Assembly: GCA_016125075.1 (NCBI GenBank)
Contig: WGMO01000019.1
Coordinates: forward strand, 92,020-156,019
Length of the DNA stretch: 64,000 nt
From: Terrimonas sp.
Lineage (GTDB): Bacteria > Bacteroidota > Bacteroidia > Chitinophagales > Chitinophagaceae
Direction of reading: 5' to 3'
The notes beneath the pieces were generated by a model. That model was given only the letters and a program-made list of their open reading frames with translations. It was not told the DNA's origin and did no database searches. Shown here piece after piece: positions 26,427 to 35,921 of this stretch. The position numbers and the translations under genes are program-made. The stretch's first letter is position 1. The number at the start of each line of letters is the position of its first letter.

Positions 26427-27332
26427 ATGTTAAGAAACCACCGATGGAGAAAGCTGTCTTTTTTCCTACTACTACTATTGGCCCTATGGGTGATCCTGGC
26501 CCAAAGCTGCATGAAATTCAGGATCAGTGATGCCCAGGCAACCGTGAAATTCACCAATGCCGGCGTCGCATTACAGACCCATTACATCGATGTGGATGGC
26601 TATAAGATGCATTATGTTTCCACAGGCAGTGACAGCTTACCTACCTTGTTTTTTGTACATGGATCCCCGGGGAGCTGGACTGCATTTGAACGATACCTGA
26701 TGGATAAGGAACTGCTGGCTGCTTTCAGGATGGTGGCAATTGACCGACCCGGTTTTGGATACAGTGAATTTGGTGAAGCCAAAAACCTGGACGATCAGTC
26801 CCGTCTGATCCGTCCCATCATTGATTCAATTTCCAATGGCCAACCTATGTATGTTATCGGGCATTCACTCGGTGGTCCGGTTGCTGTTAAACTGGAGGCA
26901 GCCCATCCGGGCAGTTTTGCCGGGATTATCTTATTGGCCGGTTCAGTTGACCCCGGTGAAGAAAAGCCCGAAAAATGGCGGCCCTGGCTGATCAACACAC
27001 CTCTCCAATACCTGGTACCCGGGGCCATGGAACCGGCCAACCAGGAACTCTGGTACCTGAAAAAGGACCTGGTGAAACTTAAAGATGATTTTTCCAAAAT
27101 TCATTGCCCGGTTTGGATCATTCATGGAGATAAGGATAATATGGTTCCGGTAGGGAATGCAGATTATGCAGGAAGGATGCTGGTCAATGCACCCCTGGTG
27201 GATGTAACGATCTTAAAAGGTGCCGGCCATTTTATTCCCTGGAATCATTTTACGGAAATCAAAAAAATTCTGTTGAAACTTCCGGAAGAGAACATACCCG
27301 GTCAGCCGACGAAAGCATCTCCATTGCCATGA
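26427..27332 (+). CDS. Alpha/beta hydrolase, membrane-anchored or lipoprotein
   Basis: A 301-residue alpha/beta hydrolase. The N-terminus has a hydrophobic segment (about residues 10-27) ending AQSC28, either an anchor or a lipobox. The oxyanion motif is FFVHGSPGSW, the nucleophile elbow GHSLGG (near residue 147), the acid is probably Asp in IIHGDKDNMVP, and the catalytic His is in GAGHFIPW. The substrate is unknown. ATG 26427 is chosen; the earlier in-frame ATG 26391 lies inside the ricT terminator. Confidence 0.87.
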   Translation: MLRNHRWRKLSFFLLLLLALWVILAQSCMKFRISDAQATVKFTNAGVALQTHYIDVDGYKMHYVSTGSDSLPTLFFVHGSPGSWTAFERYLMDKELLAAFRMVAIDRPGFGYSEFGEAKNLDDQSRLIRPIIDSISNGQPMYVIGHSLGGPVAVKLEAAHPGSFAGIILLAGSVDPGEEKPEKWRPWLINTPLQYLVPGAMEPANQELWYLKKDLVKLKDDFSKIHCPVWIIHGDKDNMVPVGNADYAGRMLVNAPLVDVTILKGAGHFIPWNHFTEIKKILLKLPEENIPGQPTKASPLP

Positions 27333-27350
27333 AGAGCAGCCAGGATCCTA

Positions 27351-30239
27351 TCATTTTATAGCAGCATAAATAATATCCTGGATCTTACCACGGATATTCA
27401 TCTCGGCAAACATGCGGTTATTCCGGGAGGGGTTGACCCTGTTTGACAGGAATACATATACCAGGTTATACTGGGGATCAACCCAAACACAGGTTCCTGT
27501 AAATCCGGTATGGCCAAAAGTGCGGGGCGAGGCATTCTCACAGGGATAAGGGTCCTGGCCCCTCCTTAATTTTCTTTCGGGTTTATCAAATCCGAGGCCC
27601 CGACGGCTTTCGGTACTGCCATAAGCAGTAAATAATTTTATGGTTTCACTGCTCAGGTACCTTTTCCCGTTCATCACTCCGCCATTGAGCAACATCTGGT
27701 ACAAAGTGGCAAGGTCATAGGCATCAGAAAAGAGACCGGCATGCCCGGCAACACCTCCCATCATCGAAGCCCCTTCATCATGCACATCCCCCCTGATCAG
27801 CTGGTTGCGGAAATGGGTTTCCAGTTCGGTGGGTACTATCCTGCTGACCGCAAACCTTTTCCGGGGTAAGAACCCTGTTGTAACCAGCCCCATCTTTTTA
27901 TAAAAATGTTCATACACATATGCGTCCAATGACATGCCGCTTATCGCTTCCACAATCTTACCAAGGAAAATAAAGTCATTATCGCTGTATACATACCTGC
28001 CCCTCGGGCCAAGATCACTTTGCAGGATACGGCTGATGATCGTATCCTCATAATCCTTTCGCAAATAAAGATGCGCTGCGACCCTGATGGTAAAATCACC
28101 TGCAGGATGGTCTGAAAAATATACAGGCGAAGGCAAACCGTTTGCAGAATCGATCACCTCTTTGTAAAATGGAATAAAAGGAACCAGACCTGCCTGGTGC
28201 AGTAAAATATCATGTATATAGAGGTTAGCCTTATTGGTGCCCCTGACCCAGGGCAGGTAATCACCGATCTTTTTTTTCAGGTCCAGTTTCCCCTGTTCAT
28301 AGAGTTTCATAACGGCCAGGGTGGTGGCGGAGACCTTGGTTACTGATGCCAGGTCATACAGGTCGCCGGGCCTTACAGGCTCTTTACTATCGTACGAAAT
28401 TGTTCCAAATGCTTTCTGGTAAATGATGGCCCCATCTTTTGCTGCGAGTATGACACAGCCGGGTATCGCCTTTTTATCGATCGCATCAAGGGCGATCGAA
28501 TCAATTGCGCTGAATCTCGCCATGGCATCCAGGACAGGCGGGCCGCTTTTTTTATCATACACCAAACCGGTGCCATAAGGAAAATTACAAACAGATACGG
28601 GGAGGGTTCCTTTGGGCGTTATATAACCCTGTAAAAGGTCGGCAGCCACTTCTCTGGTAATTTCATCATCCTGGTAACAGGCCACCAGGGTTTTTGCATC
28701 ACAGAAATTTTTCAAAGCCAGGACATTGCCAAATACCAGGGTCGTACTGTTGAATGCCTGTAATTTCCGAACCAGGTCCGAGGCCACTTCGCTGATATTA
28801 TAATTATTGGCAGGCCGCAGACTGTAATCATGGATACCGATAACCAGGAGGTCGTATTGCTCTTTTTCGATGGCAGCATGAATTGAATCAGCCACAGCCG
28901 TACCATCTTTATACGAAAGCAGGTAGGTATCTGCATCATTTTCCAGTTGCAGCCTTTTTCCTAAATTATTCAGTGCCTGGCATCCGACCCCAACATAGGC
29001 AATCCGCTTATTCTTTAAGTCGGGTAATTCGGCTGCATCACTTTTTACAAGTGTAAGGGTATGTTGTGCGATCAGGGACCTTACAACATCCGTCCTGGCA
29101 TTGAGGTCAGCCACAAGGTTATCCGTAATCACCGGTTGCCAGTTATTCAACCCCGACCTGTATTTGGCATGTAAGACTTTTAAAACCTTTTCATCAATAT
29201 CATCCCAACCTATCTTTTTTGCGCGGATGGCCTTTTTAATGGCATCGATAGCATCCGGTACGCTTTCAGGCAGGCAAAGCATATCATTCCCGGCTATCAA
29301 GGCTTCAACTGCGATGGTGCCACCGGGAAAATATTTTGCCACCCCCTTCATTTCGAGAGCATCGGTGAAGGTGAGTCCCCGGAATCCCATTTCTTCTTTT
29401 AAAAGCCCTGTCACTGCATTCTTTGAAATGGAGGTGGCTTTATTGGCTGTATTGTCGATGGCGGGCACAGAAAGATGTGCGATCATAACGCTACTTACGC
29501 CTTCCCTGAACATTTCCTTAAAAGGGAAAAGCTCCAAGGAGTCAAGGGCCTCCCTCGATTTATTGATGACAGGAAGGTCGAGATGCGAATCTACCGCCAC
29601 ATCCCCATGCCCGGGAAAATGTTTGGCACAAGCCATGATCCCGGCATCCTGCATCCCTTTCATATAGGCAACCCCCAGGGAGGCCACTTTATACTTGTCT
29701 TCCCCGAATGAGCGGTATCCAATTACCGGGTTATCGGGATTATTATTGATATCCACTACCGGTGCATAGTTCACCTGTATGCCCATCCGCTTGCACTGGT
29801 TACCAACTTCTACCCCCATCTGGTAAACCAGTTTCGGATCATCGATGGCCCCCATTGTTAACTGGTAAGGAAATTTTGTCACGCTGTCAAGCCGCATGCC
29901 AAGCCCCCATTCACCATCGATGGTGATGAGCAAGGGGGTTTTTGCGATTGACTGGTAATAATTGGTATAATGCGCCTGCCGGACGGGCCCTCCCTGGAAA
30001 AAACACAAACCACCGACATTATAAGTCCGGATGATATCGGCCACTGCTTCCGCATACGCATCGCCTTTATCAGAATGTGCCCTGATGACCATCAGTTGGG
30101 CAATCTTCTCTTCTTTATCCAAAGACCTGAAAACACTATCCACCCATTGGTCCTCAAAAGGGTCGACCACCTCCTGTGCAGTAACCCGTATGGAGACCAA
30201 TAAAAATAAAAAACAAATAAACCGGAAACCACGCTGCAT
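27351..30239 (-). CDS. GH3 beta-N-acetylglucosaminidase / class C beta-lactamase-like fusion
   Basis: A 962-residue exported protein with two catalytic modules. After a signal peptide (1-21) comes a NagZ-like GH3 domain (about 25-370), with KHFPGHG (206-212), the acid/base dyad DSH (217-219) and nucleophile D293 in FTDALEMKG. A GH3 C-terminal-like domain follows to about 560. Residues 580-950 are a serine beta-lactamase/PBP-type domain with S632-V-T-K635, YSDND near 740 and GHTGFTG near 915. It probably works in peptidoglycan recycling or remodelling outside the cytoplasm. This fusion recurs in Bacteroidota. Confidence 0.93.
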   Translation of the reverse strand: MQRGFRFICFLFLLVSIRVTAQEVVDPFEDQWVDSVFRSLDKEEKIAQLMVIRAHSDKGDAYAEAVADIIRTYNVGGLCFFQGGPVRQAHYTNYYQSIAKTPLLITIDGEWGLGMRLDSVTKFPYQLTMGAIDDPKLVYQMGVEVGNQCKRMGIQVNYAPVVDINNNPDNPVIGYRSFGEDKYKVASLGVAYMKGMQDAGIMACAKHFPGHGDVAVDSHLDLPVINKSREALDSLELFPFKEMFREGVSSVMIAHLSVPAIDNTANKATSISKNAVTGLLKEEMGFRGLTFTDALEMKGVAKYFPGGTIAVEALIAGNDMLCLPESVPDAIDAIKKAIRAKKIGWDDIDEKVLKVLHAKYRSGLNNWQPVITDNLVADLNARTDVVRSLIAQHTLTLVKSDAAELPDLKNKRIAYVGVGCQALNNLGKRLQLENDADTYLLSYKDGTAVADSIHAAIEKEQYDLLVIGIHDYSLRPANNYNISEVASDLVRKLQAFNSTTLVFGNVLALKNFCDAKTLVACYQDDEITREVAADLLQGYITPKGTLPVSVCNFPYGTGLVYDKKSGPPVLDAMARFSAIDSIALDAIDKKAIPGCVILAAKDGAIIYQKAFGTISYDSKEPVRPGDLYDLASVTKVSATTLAVMKLYEQGKLDLKKKIGDYLPWVRGTNKANLYIHDILLHQAGLVPFIPFYKEVIDSANGLPSPVYFSDHPAGDFTIRVAAHLYLRKDYEDTIISRILQSDLGPRGRYVYSDNDFIFLGKIVEAISGMSLDAYVYEHFYKKMGLVTTGFLPRKRFAVSRIVPTELETHFRNQLIRGDVHDEGASMMGGVAGHAGLFSDAYDLATLYQMLLNGGVMNGKRYLSSETIKLFTAYGSTESRRGLGFDKPERKLRRGQDPYPCENASPRTFGHTGFTGTCVWVDPQYNLVYVFLSNRVNPSRNNRMFAEMNIRGKIQDIIYAAIK

Positions 30240-30316
30240 TTCGTTGATATTTTATAATAAAATTAGCCCTTTTACAGAAAGGTACCGTTAAGTAAATCAC
30301 AACCCTGCAAATGCCG

Positions 30317-30324
30317 TATTTTTG
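30317..30324 (+). promoter_or_regulatory. -7 promoter element of mutL
   Basis: TATTTTTG, a full match, 20 nt before the GTG start. An SD-like AAAGGAG (30330-30336) lies between, with 8 nt to the start codon, which is unusual in this genome. Confidence 0.55.
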
Positions 30325-30344
30325 AGGCGAAAGGAGAAACGGAA

Positions 30345-32189
30345 GTGTCTGATACGATTTTATTATTACCTGACAATATTGCCAACCAGATAGCGGCCGG
30401 AGAAGTCATTCAACGGCCTTCGAGTGCTGTCAAGGAATTATTAGAAAATGCAGTGGATGCCGGTGCCTCCGAAATCCAACTGATCATCAATGATGCGGGG
30501 AAGTCGCTGATCCAGGTGATCGATAACGGCAGGGGCATGAGTGAAACCGATGCCCGTATGTGTTTTGAGCGACATGCCACTTCAAAGATCCAAAGCATCG
30601 ATGACCTTTTTCATATCAAAACAATGGGATTCAGGGGCGAGGCCCTGGCTTCCATTGCCGCTGTAGCCCAGGTTGTGCTGAAAACAAAAAAACCTGAAGA
30701 TAAAGACGGCGTTTATATTGAGATCGAAAACAGCCAGGTGGTAAAACAGGAACCTGTTGCTGCGATCAACGGTACGAGTATAGCCATGAAGAACCTTTTT
30801 TTCAATGTACCGGCCAGACGGAATTTTTTGAAAAGCAATGCGGCTGAAATGCGGCATATCGTGGATGAGTTTACCCGTGTTGCGCTGGCCTTTCCTGAAA
30901 TATTCTTTTCCCTTACCAGTAATGGCCAGCAGATTTTTCACCTGGAAGCCGGCAGCCTGAAACAAAGGATCATGCAATTGCTGGGTAACAATTACAATGC
31001 AAAACTGGTGACGGTAAAGGAAGAGACCGATTACATGAACATTTACGGTTTTGTGGGCAAACCTGAAACGGCAAAGAAAACAAGGGGTGACCAGTATTTT
31101 TTTGTCAACAACCGGTTTATCAAGAGCCCTTACCTGAACCATGCTGTGATGAATGCCTACCAGCAGATGATTCCTCCGGACAGTTTTCCCCTGTATGTAT
31201 TATTCATTGACCTCGATCCTACGCAGGTAGATGTAAACGTGCACCCGACAAAACAGGAGATAAAATTTGAAGACGAGAAAATTGTGTATGCATTTGTTCA
31301 GGCCGCGATCAAGCATGCACTGGCCCAGTTCAGCATTACCCCCACCCTGGATTTCGACCTCGATGCATCAATTCAACAATTATCCTCTGTTCAGCAGCCT
31401 TTCACCGAAGAAAAAAAATCGGCAGCCAGTGCCAGTTCCCTATTCAAAGGGTTCACCCAAAAAAACCAGGCCCATTTCATTGAAAAAACAGACAGGAATG
31501 AATTGAAACACTGGAGGGATTTTTATGAAAGCAACCGGCAACAGGAAGGTATGGATGACCCGGCGAAGCCTCCCCAAAATTTTGAAGCGGAAGCCAGGGA
31601 ACATTTACCCTTTCAGCTTCCCGAAGACAGCACCCTTTCTCAGATCCTCAACACCTATATCCTCTTTCCTTCCGAAAATGGATTTATGCTGATTCACCAG
31701 CAACTGGCCCATGAAAGGGTACTTTATGACAGAATGGTCATTGCTGCAGCAGGAAAACCAATGGCCACACAACGCAGTATGTTCCCGGTTTCGCTGGAAC
31801 TTACTCCGGCCGATGCAGTTTTACTGGAAGAACTGATGCCGGATATCCAAACACTGGGTTACCTGATCGAACCCTTTGGTAAAAACAGTTTTGTCATCCA
31901 GGGAACACCTGCAGATGTGGAACAGGGCAATGAAAAAGTAGTGATCGATTTCATGCTGGAGCAATACAAGCATTTCAGCAATGATCTGAAATTTTCTAAA
32001 AGAGAAAAACTGATCCGATCCCTGGCCAAACAACAATCCATTAAAGCAGGCAACCGGCTAACAGAAAGGGAGCTGAAGATACTGGTTACAGACCTTTTTA
32101 ATTCCTCACAACCCAATACGGCACCGGACGGAAGTCCCATTTACCTGAGCTTCAATAAAGCTGCACTGGAAAAACTGTTTGGAAGGTAA
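30345..32189 (+). CDS. mutL: DNA mismatch repair protein MutL
   Basis: A 614-residue MutL. The N-terminal GHKL ATPase is complete: LPDNIANQIAAGEVIQRP, KELLENAVDAGA, DNGRGM, TMGFRGEAL. The transducer domain ends around residue 330 (DVNVHPTKQEIKFED). The C-terminal dimer domain lacks the DQHA(x)2E(x)4E endonuclease motif; the equivalent reads HQQLAHERVLYD from residue 451, and the CPHGRP zinc motif is replaced by APDGSP (593-598). It coordinates mismatch repair with MutS. The start is GTG 30345. Confidence 0.95.
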   Translation: MSDTILLLPDNIANQIAAGEVIQRPSSAVKELLENAVDAGASEIQLIINDAGKSLIQVIDNGRGMSETDARMCFERHATSKIQSIDDLFHIKTMGFRGEALASIAAVAQVVLKTKKPEDKDGVYIEIENSQVVKQEPVAAINGTSIAMKNLFFNVPARRNFLKSNAAEMRHIVDEFTRVALAFPEIFFSLTSNGQQIFHLEAGSLKQRIMQLLGNNYNAKLVTVKEETDYMNIYGFVGKPETAKKTRGDQYFFVNNRFIKSPYLNHAVMNAYQQMIPPDSFPLYVLFIDLDPTQVDVNVHPTKQEIKFEDEKIVYAFVQAAIKHALAQFSITPTLDFDLDASIQQLSSVQQPFTEEKKSAASASSLFKGFTQKNQAHFIEKTDRNELKHWRDFYESNRQQEGMDDPAKPPQNFEAEAREHLPFQLPEDSTLSQILNTYILFPSENGFMLIHQQLAHERVLYDRMVIAAAGKPMATQRSMFPVSLELTPADAVLLEELMPDIQTLGYLIEPFGKNSFVIQGTPADVEQGNEKVVIDFMLEQYKHFSNDLKFSKREKLIRSLAKQQSIKAGNRLTERELKILVTDLFNSSQPNTAPDGSPIYLSFNKAALEKLFGR

Positions 32190-32211
32190 TTGCGGATTTT
32201 ATCAACCGGCC

Positions 32212-33561
32212 TTAATATTTTTTACGGATTCCCACCAGGAATTTTTCAATGGTATGCCGGATAGCAGTTGCTGAAGCCCGGTGATTATTGACCAGGGTTG
32301 AGAATACCAGCAGTTTGCCTTTTCGGGTATACAGGAACCCGCTAAAAGCGACTACCCCGGATAGCGTGCCTGTTTTACCATATACAAATCCCTTCTCTTT
32401 TACATAATAGTTGCCAAGGGTACCTTCACCCCCGGTGGGTAAAATGACCCTGATCCGCTCCATGCCAAATTCCTGCTGCATCCTGGTAAGGATCGCGACA
32501 AAGTCCTGCGGGGAAAACAAGTTATACCGGCTGAGACCCGATCCATCCACCCAGCGGGGTGTTTGGGGAAGGAATGCAAAATCTGTTTTCAACAAAGTGT
32601 CGATGATCGCTTCATCCTTCATATACCCGAGTCGCTCATTGCTTAGCATCATCAAGGTCTGCTCTGCAAAAAAGTTATCACTATGGTGCATCATTGGTTT
32701 TAGCAGGGAGTCCGTAGGCCGGGAGTAGATAATTGTTTTCACCGGATCAAAGAAATACCCTTCTGCGATCGATGCAGGAATAACCGCTTTTCCCAAAGTA
32801 TCCGCCAATAATCCAGCCATCAATCCCATATCCGCTCGCAACGGAATGGATGTGCCGGAGAATTTTTTTTGGGATGGCTTCAATACAAATTCATCACTAT
32901 CAATTCCCCTTTCTACAGAAAAGTTATTTGTTTGGAGGGTATGATTAACCGGATCAAATCCCAGGTCTTTATTTGCCCTGATCAAAATGCCTGGAGGACT
33001 GAATTTCAAGGTATCCTTTATTAAAAAGAAATCAGCCACATTTCCATACATGGGAAAAGGTGACCGTTCTGCCATATAAGCAGCATCATAATCATTCCAT
33101 GACCAGCCATTTCCCCATCGGTCGTCTTTCCAGGTATCCGTGTACAGCAAAACCTGTTTTTTCATTTTCAGTATATCGAATACAGGTTGTGAAGGAAACG
33201 CGGCCTGTAAAAAGGTCGGATCACCGGTTGGAAAAACCAGACATCCGCCCTTTCCATCATCAGCTATCCCCGCTCCCGCTAAACTATCCCCCAGGTACTT
33301 CATGGCAGCATAACAGGTGGGAATTTTCGTATTACTGGCAGGCACAAAATAATGGTCGCCCTGGTAATCATACCAATATTTCCCGGTAGCGGGTTCGTAA
33401 ATACTGATACCCAAATTGGCAGTTTGTAATACTGGGTCCCGTATAACACCTTTTGCTGACCGGCTGATCTTTTTTTGCAGGGAACAGGAAGCCAATAATA
33501 ATAAGCAGCAACCGGAAAAGAAAAAGCAGGATAAGCGTGCAAAAAGGTTTTGACTTTCCAT
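32212..33561 (-). CDS. dacB: D-alanyl-D-alanine carboxypeptidase/endopeptidase, PBP4 type
   Basis: A 449-residue class C penicillin-binding protein (peptidase S13) that trims or cleaves peptidoglycan cross-links in the periplasm. Signal peptide with lipobox LASC26. Active-site motifs: SNTK (FVPASNTKIPTCY, near residue 76), SDN (MMHHSDNFFAEQ) and KTG (YGKTGTLSG). The large insertion between the first two motifs fits DacB. It is first of a three-gene run whose members look functionally unrelated. Confidence 0.93.
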   Translation of the reverse strand: MESQNLFARLSCFFFSGCCLLLLASCSLQKKISRSAKGVIRDPVLQTANLGISIYEPATGKYWYDYQGDHYFVPASNTKIPTCYAAMKYLGDSLAGAGIADDGKGGCLVFPTGDPTFLQAAFPSQPVFDILKMKKQVLLYTDTWKDDRWGNGWSWNDYDAAYMAERSPFPMYGNVADFFLIKDTLKFSPPGILIRANKDLGFDPVNHTLQTNNFSVERGIDSDEFVLKPSQKKFSGTSIPLRADMGLMAGLLADTLGKAVIPASIAEGYFFDPVKTIIYSRPTDSLLKPMMHHSDNFFAEQTLMMLSNERLGYMKDEAIIDTLLKTDFAFLPQTPRWVDGSGLSRYNLFSPQDFVAILTRMQQEFGMERIRVILPTGGEGTLGNYYVKEKGFVYGKTGTLSGVVAFSGFLYTRKGKLLVFSTLVNNHRASATAIRHTIEKFLVGIRKKY

Positions 33562-33581
33562 CTTTAAATAATACTACTCTG

Positions 33582-34625
33582 TTACAGATAAATCTTTTTG
33601 CCTTCTGCTGAACTTTGCAGGGCCGCCTCAATGATTTCAATGGTCCGCACCCCATCGCTGGCCGGAACAGGGTTGGGACCCTGACCGGTCAATGCCTTAT
33701 AGACATCATCGAAAAAAAACATATAGTTACCGGGAGAGGAAATGGTTTGTTGTTTGATCACTTCGCCATTGATCTCGGTGTGTAACAAACCGTCGGGTCC
33801 AGGCAGTTCGCCGCTCCAGTTTTCAAAAGAAGGCTTCACGGCATCGAGCAGTTTTTGTTCCTGCAAGTCTGAACGGTGCTGCAGAAAGCTCCCTTTCATA
33901 CCCTGTAACATATAGGCATAAACGGTTTCGCGGGCTATACAAGTAGCTTTTAAACGTACCCTGCATTGTTGATAATACAATAATATTTCAAAATAATCCC
34001 TGGCCTGAACATCAGGACGCATTTTCCATACATCGGCAAACACTGCTTCCGGCCGGCCAAAAAGCTGAAGGGCCTGGTCTACAAGGTGGGGACTAAGGTC
34101 ATAGATAATGCCTGCACCTGGCAGGTCGCCTTCCTTGTGTTGCTTGCCGCCATATGCTGGGCGGTACCGGTCATAGCGGATCTCCACTTCCCTTAGATCA
34201 CCCAGCCAGTTTTTTTCCACCACATTTTTAACGGCCCTGTAATCGCCATCATAACGCCGGTTCTGGTATATGCAAAGGAATAATCCTTTCTTTTCCGCCA
34301 GCTCCGCCAATTCAATAGCTTCACGCAGCAAAACGGTAAATGGTTTTTCAACGATCACTTTTTTTCCGGCCCTCAGGGCTGCCTGTACATACTCATAATG
34401 GGTATGGGTGGGCGTATTGACGATCACGAGTTCAATCGATTCATCTGCAAGCAGGTCTTCGAATGAACGGTACAGTTGTGCCTGGGGGTATCTTTCCCTT
34501 GAATCGTTACGATGCCTTTCCACAATAGCAGCCAGTTCATAACCGGGATGAGCATCAATAAACGGGGCATGAAACAATTTTCCGCTCATGCCGTAAGAAG
34601 CGATACCTGTTTTAATGATTTTCAT
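33582..34625 (-). CDS. Gfo/Idh/MocA family oxidoreductase
   Basis: A 347-residue NAD(P)-dependent oxidoreductase acting on sugars or their derivatives. The N-terminal Rossmann fold begins KIIKTGIASYGMSGKLFHAPF and contains the family EKP motif (KKVIVEKPFTV, near residue 95). The C-terminal alpha/beta domain holds the likely catalytic region GAGIIYDLSPHLVDQAL. The pattern YGMSGKLFHAPFI is typical of a widespread subgroup related to E. coli YdgJ. The substrate is not identifiable from context. Confidence 0.88.
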   Translation of the reverse strand: MKIIKTGIASYGMSGKLFHAPFIDAHPGYELAAIVERHRNDSRERYPQAQLYRSFEDLLADESIELVIVNTPTHTHYEYVQAALRAGKKVIVEKPFTVLLREAIELAELAEKKGLFLCIYQNRRYDGDYRAVKNVVEKNWLGDLREVEIRYDRYRPAYGGKQHKEGDLPGAGIIYDLSPHLVDQALQLFGRPEAVFADVWKMRPDVQARDYFEILLYYQQCRVRLKATCIARETVYAYMLQGMKGSFLQHRSDLQEQKLLDAVKPSFENWSGELPGPDGLLHTEINGEVIKQQTISSPGNYMFFFDDVYKALTGQGPNPVPASDGVRTIEIIEAALQSSAEGKKIYL

Positions 34626-34687
34626 ATTGTAATTGCGAAAGGGAACTTTATGCTGTTCTCCCCCATTTGATTAAATGACAATTATCC

Positions 34688-35824
34688 TTAGCCCCGTTCC
34701 TGTGCTCTTAACCAACGCTCCGGGATCTCGTTGCTGCTGGCAAGCAAATAATCCTTATAACTACAGGCGATAAATTTTTTATCGGGCAGCTGCATCCACC
34801 ACCTCCCGGTTTTCTTGCTTTGCAGGAAAACGGTTTCCACTTCAGCAAATGCCGTATGGTACTCATTGAAGGAGTCTTTTTCATCGAGTTTTGCCTCGCG
34901 CCTGCCACGGCTCCGGCCATCCATGATATACCAGAGCATCTGTGCAATTTGTTTGGCGGTGAGGTCGTGAATATCCTTCTCGGGATCATAACCATAAATA
35001 CCCACGGTATTGATATTCGGGCTCATGCCGGCATACCGCATCAGCACACAGGCCTCCTCTCCGTTAAATCCGTTTGGCGATTCCTGGTTTGCCGGGGCAA
35101 AGGGATGAGCGATGGCAGAGATATCAAAACTGAATAACTGGGAATTTCTCAAAACGGGTTCCATTTCCTCGATACTCTCTTTTACATGACCCACCCGGTA
35201 GCAATCAAACCTTAGCTTGTCCATTGTTTCCAATACCCGCGGATGGATATAATAGCTCTGGAAGCCGATATGGTTATAATGCCGGATAAAATTGGGTTCA
35301 CCGGTCAGCATCTCCATCAGAAAATTATCACAGCGGAAATCAGAGTCAAGATTGAGATCGATCAGGGCATCGGCACAGGTAGCTTCTATGATCTTTTTAT
35401 TGTCTTCATAGGCATAGTACTGGGCCAGCGTAAGGTCATGAGAACCCCCTAAGATAATCACGGTCTTCCTTTCATTGATGAGTTCATTCACAACGGTCTT
35501 CAGGGCAGCATAGGTATCCGCCAGTTCAGCTCCTTTTTTCAGGTTGCCGATATCAGCAATCCGGATATCAGGATGCCAGAAATACTGGGCGTAAAACTGC
35601 CGCCTGATCGTATCGGGTGCCAGGCTATAGGCCATGTGGATACCGTTGCCCCTTTGCTCTCCGCAACCAATCAGCACAATATCGGCCTCATCCAGGTCGG
35701 GAAACTCTTCATCAAATATCTGGATGGCTTTCCCGATCTGCCCGTCCTTATAACCCATATCAAAGGATATTTCAAAGAGGTTGACCGGCAGCAGGAAATC
35801 AGCAATATTGAGAAAATCGGACAT
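34688..35824 (-). CDS. Arginase/formimidoylglutamase-fold protein with altered metal site
   Basis: A 378-residue ureohydrolase-fold protein of a Bacteroidota subgroup usually annotated formimidoylglutamase or arginase. Family blocks are clear (ADIVLIGCGEQRGN, NGFNGEEACVLMRYAGMS). The Mn ligands are degraded compared with true arginases: GGDHS becomes GGSHD (126-130), DAHxD appears as DLNLD (156-160), and SxDxD becomes SFDIS (232-236). Activity is therefore uncertain. No histidine-degradation genes lie nearby. The promoter CAAACTTA (35841-35848, minus strand) supports ATG 35824. Confidence 0.82.
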   Translation of the reverse strand: MSDFLNIADFLLPVNLFEISFDMGYKDGQIGKAIQIFDEEFPDLDEADIVLIGCGEQRGNGIHMAYSLAPDTIRRQFYAQYFWHPDIRIADIGNLKKGAELADTYAALKTVVNELINERKTVIILGGSHDLTLAQYYAYEDNKKIIEATCADALIDLNLDSDFRCDNFLMEMLTGEPNFIRHYNHIGFQSYYIHPRVLETMDKLRFDCYRVGHVKESIEEMEPVLRNSQLFSFDISAIAHPFAPANQESPNGFNGEEACVLMRYAGMSPNINTVGIYGYDPEKDIHDLTAKQIAQMLWYIMDGRSRGRREAKLDEKDSFNEYHTAFAEVETVFLQSKKTGRWWMQLPDKKFIACSYKDYLLASSNEIPERWLRAQERG

Positions 35825-35840
35825 GGGGTATATTTATAAA

Positions 35841-35848
35841 CAAACTTA
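35841..35848 (-). promoter_or_regulatory. -7 promoter element of the arginase-fold gene
   Basis: On the minus strand this reads TAAGTTTG, a full TAnnTTTG match, giving a leader of about 10 nt to ATG 35824. Confidence 0.5.
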
Positions 35849-35921
35849 CACGAAAACAATAACCGGTAAAAATCGAACAATTAACATCAATAACAGTAAA
35901 TACTTCATAAATTGCCCTTAC

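Noticed and set aside
29101..29667. 188-codon plus-strand frame
   Set aside because: It is antisense to the GH3 fusion, whose motifs and reading frame are unambiguous.
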